In this document: positions 5,998 through 12,191 of the stretch, piece after piece
How positions within the stretch are numbered: the first letter of the stretch is position 1
Layout of the letters: each line of letters starts with the position of its first letter
Assembly (NCBI GenBank): GCA_964654545.1
Contig: CAZZIU010000041.1
Span: 1-12,191 of the forward strand
Reading direction: 5' to 3'
DNA: 12,191 nucleotides
Origin: JABMOV01 sp964654545
GTDB taxonomy: Bacteria; Fidelibacterota; Marinisomatia; Marinisomatales; JABMOV01
The notes under the pieces: model-generated
Seen by the model: the letters and a program-made list of their open reading frames with translations, nothing else
Told to the model about the DNA's origin: nothing
The model's database searches: none
Made by a program: the position numbers and the translations under genes

Positions 5998-7467
5998 TTA
6001 ATAGGCTTTGGCAAAGACAACTTCATGCATGGCCGGTTTCCCGGAATAAATGCAGGTAAGTCCGTCCGGATTTTCGTCGAAAGGTATGACACGAATTGTT
6101 GCTTTGGTTTCTTCTTTTATTGCTGCTTCAGTATCAGCAGAGCCATCCCAGCCACAACGGACAAAACCGCCATTGTTCGCAACAATGGATTTGAATTCGT
6201 CGTACGTCGAAACGGTGTGGGTGTTCTCTTCGCGAAATGATTTTGCCTGATCAAATAAAGACCGCTGAATGTCTTCAAGCAAGGAAGGAATTTGCGTTAT
6301 TAATTCAGGTTCCTGCGTTATTTGCTTTTCACCAGTATCACGCCTTACAAGTACTGCAGCATTATTTTCAACATCGCGAGGCCCTACTTCCATCCTAATC
6401 GGTACACCCTTCATTTCCCATTCATTGAATTTAAATCCAGGTGAATTATTAGAATTATCCACAAAGAAACGAATACCCCGGTCGTTTAGTTGGTGCGTAA
6501 TGGGAGCAATATAATCGGCAACCTTTTTTTGTCCTTCTTCATCGCGGGAAATAGGAATTATGACGACCTGATACGGGGCAATTTCAGGCGGCAGGCGTAA
6601 TCCTTTATCATCGCCATGGGCGAGAATAATGGCGCCTACCAATCGCGTACTTACACCCCAACTGGTTGCATATACAAAATCCTCAACATTATCCTGGTTT
6701 TGAAAGGTAACATTAAACGCTTTCGCAAAATTTTGTCCAAGATTATGGGAAGTGCCAGCCTGCAATGCTTTTTTGTCACCCATCATGGCTTCAATACAAT
6801 ACGTGTGTTTGGCGCCGGCAAACTTTTCGGACTCTGATTTTTTTCCGGTTAGGACAGGAAGGGCAAGATAATCTTCAGCCAGCCGACGATAGACCTCCAA
6901 CATTTTCAGTGCCTCAATTTCAGCCTCTTCTGCTGTGGCATGGGCAGTATGGCCTTCCTGCCAGAGAAATTCTGTGGTACGTAAAAACAGGCGTGTACGC
7001 ATTTCCCAGCGCACAACATTCGCCCACTGATTAATCAGAAGAGGTAAATCACGATACGACTGGATCCACTTTTTGTACATCGACCAGATGACCGTTTCGG
7101 ATGTGGGTCTAACAATAACCTCTTCTTCAAGTTTTGAATCTGGATCGACTTCAACACCGCCACCTTCAGAGGCGCGTAATCTGGTATGGGTCACAATGGC
7201 ACATTCCTTTGCAAAGCCTTCCACGTGCGCAGCCTCCTGTGCCAGAAAGGACTTAGGAATAAATAAGGGGAAATAGGCATTCACGTGACCGGTTTCCTTG
7301 ATCATAGAATCCAAGGCATTTTTTAGGTTATCCCAAACGGCGAAGCCATAAGGATTAATGACCATGGTACCCTTAACCGGACCGTAGTCAGCCATTCCGG
7401 CTTTGGTAATTACGTCTGTGTACCAGGCGGAGAAATCTTGTTTCTGTGGTGTTACACCTTTAGCCAT
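5998..7467 (-). CDS. proS: Prolyl-tRNA synthetase, type 3 (archaeal/eukaryote-like short form)
   Basis: This class II aminoacyl-tRNA synthetase activates proline with ATP and charges tRNA-Pro in the cytoplasm. The 489-residue length, the lack of the large editing insertion of the E. coli type, and the C-terminal extra domain mark the type 3 form. Visible elements include RPTSE (120-124), the motif 2 region VRWEMRTRLFLRTTEFLWQ (152-170), the proline-site loop GTSHNLGQNF (238-247) and the motif 3 region TSWGVSTRLVGA (268-279) with GDDKGLRLPP (285-294). The anticodon-binding domain follows from about 297. The C-terminal domain (about 405-489) ends in Tyr489, as in T. thermophilus-like enzymes, where the terminal Tyr reaches toward the active site. 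Only two Cys (438 and 472) remain where zinc-binding members have four, so the zinc site looks degenerate. No strong Shine-Dalgarno sequence precedes the ATG. Confidence 0.97.
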   Translation of the reverse strand: MAKGVTPQKQDFSAWYTDVITKAGMADYGPVKGTMVINPYGFAVWDNLKNALDSMIKETGHVNAYFPLFIPKSFLAQEAAHVEGFAKECAIVTHTRLRASEGGGVEVDPDSKLEEEVIVRPTSETVIWSMYKKWIQSYRDLPLLINQWANVVRWEMRTRLFLRTTEFLWQEGHTAHATAEEAEIEALKMLEVYRRLAEDYLALPVLTGKKSESEKFAGAKHTYCIEAMMGDKKALQAGTSHNLGQNFAKAFNVTFQNQDNVEDFVYATSWGVSTRLVGAIILAHGDDKGLRLPPEIAPYQVVIIPISRDEEGQKKVADYIAPITHQLNDRGIRFFVDNSNNSPGFKFNEWEMKGVPIRMEVGPRDVENNAAVLVRRDTGEKQITQEPELITQIPSLLEDIQRSLFDQAKSFREENTHTVSTYDEFKSIVANNGGFVRCGWDGSADTEAAIKEETKATIRVIPFDENPDGLTCIYSGKPAMHEVVFAKAY

Positions 7468-7664
7468 AAAGTTAGTCTTGATTTAATATTGTGAGAAAAA
7501 CGATGAGGAAATTACATAGGGAATCACCGAATTACACCCTTGCACTGACTATAATTAATGTGTAGGAGAAATTCAGATCATGTGTAAGCGTTTTAATATC
7601 AACCAGTACCATTTTGTTCCTCGGCGACTTGCCTCTAAATTCCGCCCCTCAAAAAGGAGTAATT
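7468..7664. promoter_or_regulatory. Divergent region between proS and the SDR gene, with TATAAT box and leader
   Basis: This 197-bp stretch separates two divergent genes. A perfect TATAAT lies at 7550-7555 on the plus strand, but no TTGACA-like box sits 15-19 bp upstream of it. If used, transcription would begin near 7562 and leave a leader of about 100 nt before the SDR start codon. Within that leader AGGAG (7564-7568) precedes an ATG at 7580 that opens a frame running out of phase into the SDR gene. I see no convincing minus-strand promoter for proS, and no terminator or riboswitch that I recognise. Confidence 0.4.
7654..7659 (+). promoter_or_regulatory. Strong ribosome binding site of the SDR gene
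   Basis: AAGGAG lies 5 nt before ATG 7665. It is the best Shine-Dalgarno match I saw in the window. It decides the start of the SDR gene in favour of 7665 over the in-frame ATG at 7614, which has no such site and would add a non-homologous N-terminus. Confidence 0.8.
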
Positions 7665-8450
7665 ATGAAACAGTGGGTAGTGATTCTTGGTTGTTCTGCA
7701 GGCCACGGTGGCGCGACGGCAAAGCGCCTGGCACAGGATGGCTATGGTATCATCGGTTATCATTTTGATCGCGGCGATGTTCGTCGTCAAGCGGAAAAAT
7801 TGCGGGATGAAATTGGAGAAATCAACGGTGGGCGTGTGCATTTCTTCAATAAAAACGCAGCCGATATTGATATAATGAATGAGGCAGTAGCCATCATCGG
7901 TGAAATAACGGATGGCGAATCTATAAAACTTTTGTTGCACTCAATTGCATTTGGCACAACGATGAACTTGCTTGGGGAAACCCATGTCACCAGAAAGCAA
8001 ATGGATATGACGGTTCATGTGATGGGCACATCACTATTGTATTGGACACAGCGTTTGCACGACGCCGGATTATTGGCTGAAGGATCGCGGGTGATGGGCT
8101 TTACAAGCGAAGGAAACTATGTTGCAATGGAAGGTTATGGTCCTGTCAGTGTTGCGAAAGTAGCCATGGAAGCCATTATTCGACAGATCGGATGGGAGCT
8201 GGGACGCTTCGGAGTTACGGCCAATGTGATTCAAGCTGGTGTGACACCAACGCGCGCGCTAACAAAAATTTCTGATCGCTGGGAAGAATGGGTCAAGCGG
8301 ACTGAATACCGGAATCCAATGCGTCGCACCACAACCCCGGAAGATGTTGCCGGTGTGGTCTCGATGATGCTACTTCCGGAAGCAGATTTTATAAATTGTT
8401 CGACGGTGTATGTGGATGGTGGCGAACACCGTTCAGGCAGAATCTATTAA
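7665..8450 (+). CDS. Short-chain dehydrogenase/reductase, probable enoyl-ACP reductase (FabI/FabL-like)
   Basis: This 261-residue soluble Rossmann-fold oxidoreductase probably performs the last, NAD(P)H-dependent reduction of the fatty-acid elongation cycle. The dinucleotide loop is GCSAGHG (9-15), fitting GxxxGxG. LLHSIAFG (90-97) corresponds to the FabI HSIGF strand. The catalytic segment YGPVSVAK (158-165) has Tyr158 and Lys165 separated by six residues, the enoyl-reductase spacing, rather than the three of ordinary SDRs. Tyr152 may be the second family tyrosine. GVTANVIQAGVTPTRAL (183-199) and VYVDGG (248-253) complete the fold. The start ATG 7665 is fixed by AAGGAG 5 nt upstream. The gene is monocistronic, divergent from proS and convergent with the acyl-CoA dehydrogenase. 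It could instead be another SDR using the same spacing; neighbouring genes do not settle the substrate. Confidence 0.75.
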   Translation: MKQWVVILGCSAGHGGATAKRLAQDGYGIIGYHFDRGDVRRQAEKLRDEIGEINGGRVHFFNKNAADIDIMNEAVAIIGEITDGESIKLLLHSIAFGTTMNLLGETHVTRKQMDMTVHVMGTSLLYWTQRLHDAGLLAEGSRVMGFTSEGNYVAMEGYGPVSVAKVAMEAIIRQIGWELGRFGVTANVIQAGVTPTRALTKISDRWEEWVKRTEYRNPMRRTTTPEDVAGVVSMMLLPEADFINCSTVYVDGGEHRSGRIY

Positions 8451-8490
8451 ACGAAACAGCTATTTGAAGAGCGCATTCTAACGGAATATT

Positions 8491-8504
8491 TGTGGGTCTC
8501 CACA
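8491..8504. terminator. Hairpin at convergent junction of SDR and acyl-CoA dehydrogenase genes
   Basis: TGTGG (8491-8495) and CCACA (8500-8504) form a perfect 5-bp stem with a GTCT loop, directly beside the stop codon of the leftward acyl-CoA dehydrogenase gene. It is positioned as a shared terminator in the 54-bp convergent gap. There is no T-run on either strand, so the evidence is positional and structural only. Confidence 0.3.
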
Positions 8505-10241
8505 TCAATCGATGATTTCATTATGAAGGTCAATGACTTCATAGCGATCTTCTAAAATAAAGTCATGATTAAAGGATACGCGTAAGTTTGCTTCTCGTAC
8601 CCAGACAGCAGCCAGATGCTCCTTGCGCTCACTTGTTTCAGCGCATTGCAGGAATAGGATCGACTGGTAAATATCCAGACACATATCCACGATTCGTTTT
8701 GCAACATAGTCCGTGTATTCTGAATCTTTTTTCTCTTTTATAAAAGTAACCGTTTCGTTGAACAATGGAACCAGTGCCTTGGCCACCCGCACGATTGGAT
8801 TCAATTTTCTAGGGAATTCATAATCCAAAAATGATTGAAAAATATCATCCATGATACCAGATAAAATTCCGCCAATGGCACCAACCACCTGCAATTGGGA
8901 TGTTCCTTCGTAGATGTTGGTGATGCGGGCATCTCGGTAATAGCGCTCCATATCATAATCTTTCATGAATCCGCTTCCGCCCATGACCTGTATACCTTTG
9001 TATGCTACATCATTACACATTTCGGAATTATAATATTTTGATAACGGCGTGAGGACCGATGCCAGACGCTCGTTGGTTTTGATCTGCTTTTTAATTTCCA
9101 GGTCCGGCGCCTCGCCCTTTTCTTTGGCAGCCTCCATCCGCGCCGTCGGTATTTTAAACATATCTACCACCCGCGCCGCTTCATAAAGAAGAAGGCGGCC
9201 CGCCTCTATTTTCAGTCGCATATCCGTTAGCATGTCATAGACTGCAGGAAATTCAATTATTGGCTTTCCAAATTGTATCCGCTTTTCGGCATAGGCAAGC
9301 GCCTCTTTGTACGCTGCTTCCGCAATACCGATCGCCTGAGCAGACACACCCATTCTTGCGCCATTCATCAAGGACATGACATATTTAATCAATCCCCGTT
9401 TTCGCTGACCAACCAAATAGGCCGGTGTATTATTAAATGTCATATCACAGGTGGGGGAGCCATGAATACCAAGTTTGTTTTCCAGCCGGCGGATATAAAT
9501 ACTGTCATCTCTTGAGCAGACAAACATGGAGAGCCCACGGCCATCGTGCGAACCATCTTCAGAGCGCGCAAGTACCAGCAATGTTTCACCGTTGCCGTTG
9601 GTTATGAACCTTTTCACACCGTTTAAATGCCAGACATCAGGATCTTTGCCCGGTTTCGGTGGGATGGCTGTCAATCGCACGGACTGTAAATCAGAACCGG
9701 AATCAGGCTCAGTCAATATCATTGCACCAGTTGCGTCGCCTCCGGCCAACCCGGGAATAAATTTTTGCTTTTGCTCTTTTGATCCAAATTCGTTGATTGT
9801 TTCACCAATATCTTGTAATCCAACCAGATTCATCAATGAAGCATCAGCCCGTGACACCATTTCAAGAATAGCCAGCTTGACAACCTGTGGCATGTTCAAT
9901 CCGCCATAGGCACGCGGCAAGGATATTCCCATCAACTGTGCCCGCTGAAAATCTCTGAGGTTTTCCTGCACCAGCGCGTGGTAGGCAACTTTTCCGTCCT
10001 GAACCACATTACCTTCCCGATCAATTTTTCTGGCCCTTTCGGCAACCGGTCCGGCACACAGTTCGCCAGCCAGATTGCAAATATCAAAATAATTTTCGAT
10101 GGCCTCATCCGCATTTTCCGGCGCAAAATCAAATTGGTTCACATCCGAATAATCTGCCTCCATAAGATCAGCCAATTCTTTTAATCCAACGCGTTCAAGA
10201 TTGAAACGAATATCCGGTGTATCCTGAAAATAATTTCCCAT
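8505..10241 (-). CDS. Acyl-CoA dehydrogenase, long form with C-terminal extension
   Basis: This FAD enzyme introduces the alpha-beta double bond into an acyl-CoA and hands electrons to the ETF encoded just upstream. At 578 residues it is longer than the usual roughly 380. A lead segment (1-60) precedes the core. In the core, LTEPDSGSDL (176-185) and FITNGNGE (212-219) belong to the flavin/substrate middle domain, and AEKRIQFGKPI (318-328) to the C-terminal helical domain. VMGGSGFMKDYDMERYYRDA (419-438) then leads to IYEGTSQ (443-449), whose Glu445 is the likely catalytic base. A charged linker (about 363-390) lies between core helices, and residues 470-578 form an extra helical domain as in large acyl-CoA dehydrogenases. 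Chain-length preference cannot be read from the sequence. It starts 2 bp after the etfA stop. DmdC-like and other large subfamilies are alternatives. Confidence 0.9.
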   Translation of the reverse strand: MGNYFQDTPDIRFNLERVGLKELADLMEADYSDVNQFDFAPENADEAIENYFDICNLAGELCAGPVAERARKIDREGNVVQDGKVAYHALVQENLRDFQRAQLMGISLPRAYGGLNMPQVVKLAILEMVSRADASLMNLVGLQDIGETINEFGSKEQKQKFIPGLAGGDATGAMILTEPDSGSDLQSVRLTAIPPKPGKDPDVWHLNGVKRFITNGNGETLLVLARSEDGSHDGRGLSMFVCSRDDSIYIRRLENKLGIHGSPTCDMTFNNTPAYLVGQRKRGLIKYVMSLMNGARMGVSAQAIGIAEAAYKEALAYAEKRIQFGKPIIEFPAVYDMLTDMRLKIEAGRLLLYEAARVVDMFKIPTARMEAAKEKGEAPDLEIKKQIKTNERLASVLTPLSKYYNSEMCNDVAYKGIQVMGGSGFMKDYDMERYYRDARITNIYEGTSQLQVVGAIGGILSGIMDDIFQSFLDYEFPRKLNPIVRVAKALVPLFNETVTFIKEKKDSEYTDYVAKRIVDMCLDIYQSILFLQCAETSERKEHLAAVWVREANLRVSFNHDFILEDRYEVIDLHNEIID

Positions 10242-10243
10242 GG

Positions 10244-11272
10244 TCAGTTTTTACCCTTGTAGGCTTTTATCATTAGGGGGATGACTTTATGCAAATCGCC
10301 AACGATACCATAATGCGCAACCTGAAAGATGGGTGCTTCAGGATCGGTGTTTATAGCAATAATTTTTCCCGATTGATCCATGCCGGCGCGATGCTGTATG
10401 GCTCCTGAAATGCCACAGGCTATGTACAATTTCGGGCGGATAGTGGTTCCAGTTTGTCCCACCTGATGTTCTTTGCCGACGTACCCATTATCAACGGCTG
10501 CACGCGATGCACCCACAACACCACCCAGGGTTGCTGCCAATTGTTTAATCAGATCAAAATCCTGTTTACTTGCCACACCGCCGCCACCGGCAACAACAAT
10601 ACTTGCGCCTTTTAAATTTACTTTTCGCTCGTGTACCGTCCGTTCAATAACTGTATTTACAAATGCAATTTTATCCCATTCAACGGCGGTATATGGTAAA
10701 ATTTCACCCTGTCGTTTTGTATCTTTTTTGCCAAGCTTGATGACGCCTTCACGAACGGTTGCCATTTGTGGTTTGTGTTCCGGGGCGATAATCGTTGCGA
10801 TGATATTGCCACCAAAGGCAGGACGGATTTGGTACAAAATATTCTGAAAAACTTTTTTCTGCTTTTTGTCTTCATGATCGCCGATTTGCAAATCGGTACA
10901 ATCGGCTGTGAGACCTGTTCTTAAATTGCTGGCAACACGCGGTGCCAGATCGCGACCAATGGCGGTGGCACCAAAAAGGACAATTTGTGGAGATGTATTG
11001 CGAATAAAATCGCTGACAATTTTAGCATACGGCAAAGTCTCATAAAACTCCAGTCGACCATCAAGCACCATATAGACATTGTCACAACCGTATGCGATGA
11101 TAGCATCGGCATGGATGTCCGTATCTTCACCAGCCAGGACAAACGCCTCCACATGCACATGCAGTATATCTGCCAATTCTCGAGCTTTGCATATCAATTC
11201 CAGGCTCACTTCCGCCACCTGCCCATGATCCATTTCAATAAAGACGAGAATATTATCGTGATGCTTAGCCAA
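10244..11272 (-). CDS. etfA: Electron transfer flavoprotein alpha subunit
   Basis: EtfA carries an FAD and with EtfB forms the heterodimer that accepts electrons from acyl-CoA dehydrogenases. The N-terminal domain starts ILVFIEMDHGQVAEVSLEL (8-26). The C-terminal FAD domain has VAGGGG (227-232), GASRAAVDNGYV (254-265), QTGTTIRPKLYIACGISGAI (273-292), QHRAGM (293-298) and AINTDPEAPIFQVAHYGIVG (306-325), all standard for the family. The length is about 342 residues. No ATG is available at the proper N-terminus. I chose TTG 11272 because GAGG (11282-11285) lies 9 nt upstream; TTG 11287 would add five residues (start Met plus RIVL) and has no good site. Either way the start lies inside the end of etfB (8 or 23 bp overlap), implying coupled translation. 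Function is certain; the start codon is less so. Confidence 0.95.
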   Translation of the reverse strand: MAKHHDNILVFIEMDHGQVAEVSLELICKARELADILHVHVEAFVLAGEDTDIHADAIIAYGCDNVYMVLDGRLEFYETLPYAKIVSDFIRNTSPQIVLFGATAIGRDLAPRVASNLRTGLTADCTDLQIGDHEDKKQKKVFQNILYQIRPAFGGNIIATIIAPEHKPQMATVREGVIKLGKKDTKRQGEILPYTAVEWDKIAFVNTVIERTVHERKVNLKGASIVVAGGGGVASKQDFDLIKQLAATLGGVVGASRAAVDNGYVGKEHQVGQTGTTIRPKLYIACGISGAIQHRAGMDQSGKIIAINTDPEAPIFQVAHYGIVGDLHKVIPLMIKAYKGKN

Positions 11273-12185
11273 AAGTACGATCCTCAATTAATTCAACGAT
11301 CATTTCCCGGACACCCTCAGCATTGGGTTCCACCTTTTTTAGCTCGGAGGCAGCGAAGACCACGCTTTGCACTTTTTTAACCTTGGTGGGACTCCCGGGT
11401 AAACCAATTTGTTCATGATCAGCGCCCACATCATCGGCAGACCAGGTTTCGATATACAAGCCTTTCTTTTTCAGGTCTCTTTTTTTCTGTTCAATCTCAT
11501 CCTGAAGTAATTCCATACCATACTCACCCGTGGGAGAGCTTTTTTTCACCGCTTGCTCCGCTTCGAGAGAAGTCCGTGCCTTTTTATATTTCATTAATCG
11601 CTTCGCACCAAAAGTACGGGGGCTGTTGGCCGAGGAGCTAACGGTGATGAGCAACGGTCTTGTTGTCTGTATTGTTTCGCTAACCCTTCCCAGGGTTCGC
11701 TTTAGGATAATCGTTTTCTTTTCCACGCTGAGAATTTTTTCAATATAGGTCAGTTGATTAATTCCCAGTTTCCCTGCAACCTGAGGACCTATTTGAGCGG
11801 TGTCACCATCAATTGCCTGTCGACCACATAGAATAAGATCCGGCATACCAGCTTTTTCAATGCCAAGGGCAAGCGTATAGGATGTTGCCAGAGTATCAGC
11901 CCCGGCAAAGTGCCTATCGGTGATCAAGACCCCTTGATCGGCACCCATATACAATGCTTCACGCAGAATATCTGCAGCCCGGGGAGGTCCCATGGTCATT
12001 ACAGTAACTGTAGCACCCACATCCTCTTTTAGTTGCAGAGCCATTTCTAAAGCGTTGAGATCTTCCGGATTAAAAATGGCTGGCAACGCACCGCGGTTCA
12101 CGGTACCGTCTGCCTTCATGGCGTCAGCGGTAACGTTGTGAGTGTCAGGAACCTGTTTGGCGAGTACAATGAGTTTTAGTGGCAT
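11265..12185 (-). CDS. etfB: Electron transfer flavoprotein beta subunit, with insertion
   Basis: EtfB is the partner of EtfA and binds AMP or a second FAD depending on the ETF class. The 306-residue protein shows KLIVLAKQVPDT (4-15), VTVMTMGPPRAADILREAL (60-78), MGADQGVLITDRHFAGADT (80-98), the nucleotide loop CGRQAIDGDTAQIGPQ (120-135) and GLPGSPTKVKK (261-271). The MGPP, FAGADT and AIDGDTAQ(I/V)GP segments are those seen in clostridial butyryl-CoA dehydrogenase-associated EtfB, a class that includes electron-bifurcating members; this is family knowledge, not proof of bifurcation. Typical EtfB is about 255-265 residues. The surplus is a lysine/glutamate-rich, probably helical insert at about 203-242. 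The ATG at 12185 is 6 bp from the window edge, so its ribosome binding site and promoter are outside. First visible gene of the etfB-etfA-dehydrogenase unit. Confidence 0.95.
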   Translation of the reverse strand: MPLKLIVLAKQVPDTHNVTADAMKADGTVNRGALPAIFNPEDLNALEMALQLKEDVGATVTVMTMGPPRAADILREALYMGADQGVLITDRHFAGADTLATSYTLALGIEKAGMPDLILCGRQAIDGDTAQIGPQVAGKLGINQLTYIEKILSVEKKTIILKRTLGRVSETIQTTRPLLITVSSSANSPRTFGAKRLMKYKKARTSLEAEQAVKKSSPTGEYGMELLQDEIEQKKRDLKKKGLYIETWSADDVGADHEQIGLPGSPTKVKKVQSVVFAASELKKVEPNAEGVREMIVELIEDRTFG

Positions 12186-12191
12186 AACAAG

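Noticed and set aside
7541..7555. TTGCAC and TATAAT at 7540-7555 as a paired -35/-10 promoter
   Set aside because: Only 4 bp separate the two boxes, far from the required 16-18 bp; only the TATAAT is kept as a candidate.
7614..7664. Longer start for the SDR gene at ATG 7614
   Set aside because: The added 17 residues match no SDR N-terminus and there is no ribosome binding site, whereas AAGGAG stands 5 nt before ATG 7665.
9526..9909. A 127-codon open frame on the plus strand opposite the acyl-CoA dehydrogenase
   Set aside because: It lies wholly inside a strongly conserved gene on the other strand, is Ser/Pro/Asn/Cys-rich with no domain, and has no ribosome binding site; it is a shadow frame.
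10473..10847. A 124-codon open frame on the plus strand opposite etfA
   Set aside because: It mirrors the conserved FAD domain of etfA and its low-complexity Thr/Ala/Pro composition is the reverse reading of Gly/Val codons; not a gene.
1..12191. Mobile elements, phage genes, CRISPR arrays, tRNA or rRNA genes
   Set aside because: I found no transposase or integrase motifs, no regularly spaced repeats, and no cloverleaf or rRNA-like segments; gene content is housekeeping and metabolic.

Overview
The window holds ten protein-coding genes, nine of which look complete. The organism is most likely an uncultured-type bacterium of the FCB superphylum (the Bacteroidota, Ignavibacteria, Calditrichota and Marinimicrobia neighbourhood). 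The main evidence is a secreted protein ending in a YPNPCNPS-type C-terminal sorting domain of the type IX secretion kind. It also has a short archaeal/eukaryote-like (type 3) prolyl-tRNA synthetase. The exact phylum cannot be fixed from this sequence. I see no rRNA, tRNA, CRISPR array, insertion sequence or phage gene, and no gap longer than about 215 bp.

Layout, left to right. (1) Positions 1-2176, minus strand: a CPBP-family intramembrane protease gene followed, with an ATGA overlap, by mgtE (Mg2+ channel); mgtE runs off the left edge lacking probably only a few C-terminal codons. (2) 2177-2389: a divergent intergenic region rich in inverted repeats. (3) 2390-3550, plus strand: a secreted lamin-tail-like protein with a type IX sorting tail. 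(4) 3572-7467, minus strand: proS, recO, a gene for a putative permuted NlpC/P60-like (DUF4105-like) protein, and a rhomboid protease. The last three overlap by 4 and 1 bp and are surely co-transcribed; proS is separated by 64 bp. (5) 7468-7664: a divergent intergenic region with a perfect TATAAT box and a roughly 100-nt leader. (6) 7665-8450, plus strand: an SDR enzyme with the Tyr-x6-Lys signature of enoyl-ACP reductases. (7) 8505-12185, minus strand: etfB, etfA and a long acyl-CoA dehydrogenase, tightly packed as one transcription unit whose promoter lies beyond the right edge.

Functionally, the right-hand unit is a complete acyl-CoA oxidation module: the dehydrogenase passes electrons from its FAD to the EtfAB heterodimer. 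The EtfB sequence resembles the clostridial butyryl-CoA dehydrogenase-associated class and carries a charged insert. The middle unit mixes housekeeping functions (tRNA charging, recombination repair) with two uncharacterised protease-like proteins. The left side pairs an intramembrane protease with magnesium homeostasis.

Most of the window is ordinary chromosomal sequence, and I do not find a clearly undescribed system. The items most worth a second look are the putative His/Cys enzyme embedded between recO and the rhomboid gene, the repeat-rich divergent region at 2177-2389, and the EtfB insert together with its possible bifurcating lineage.
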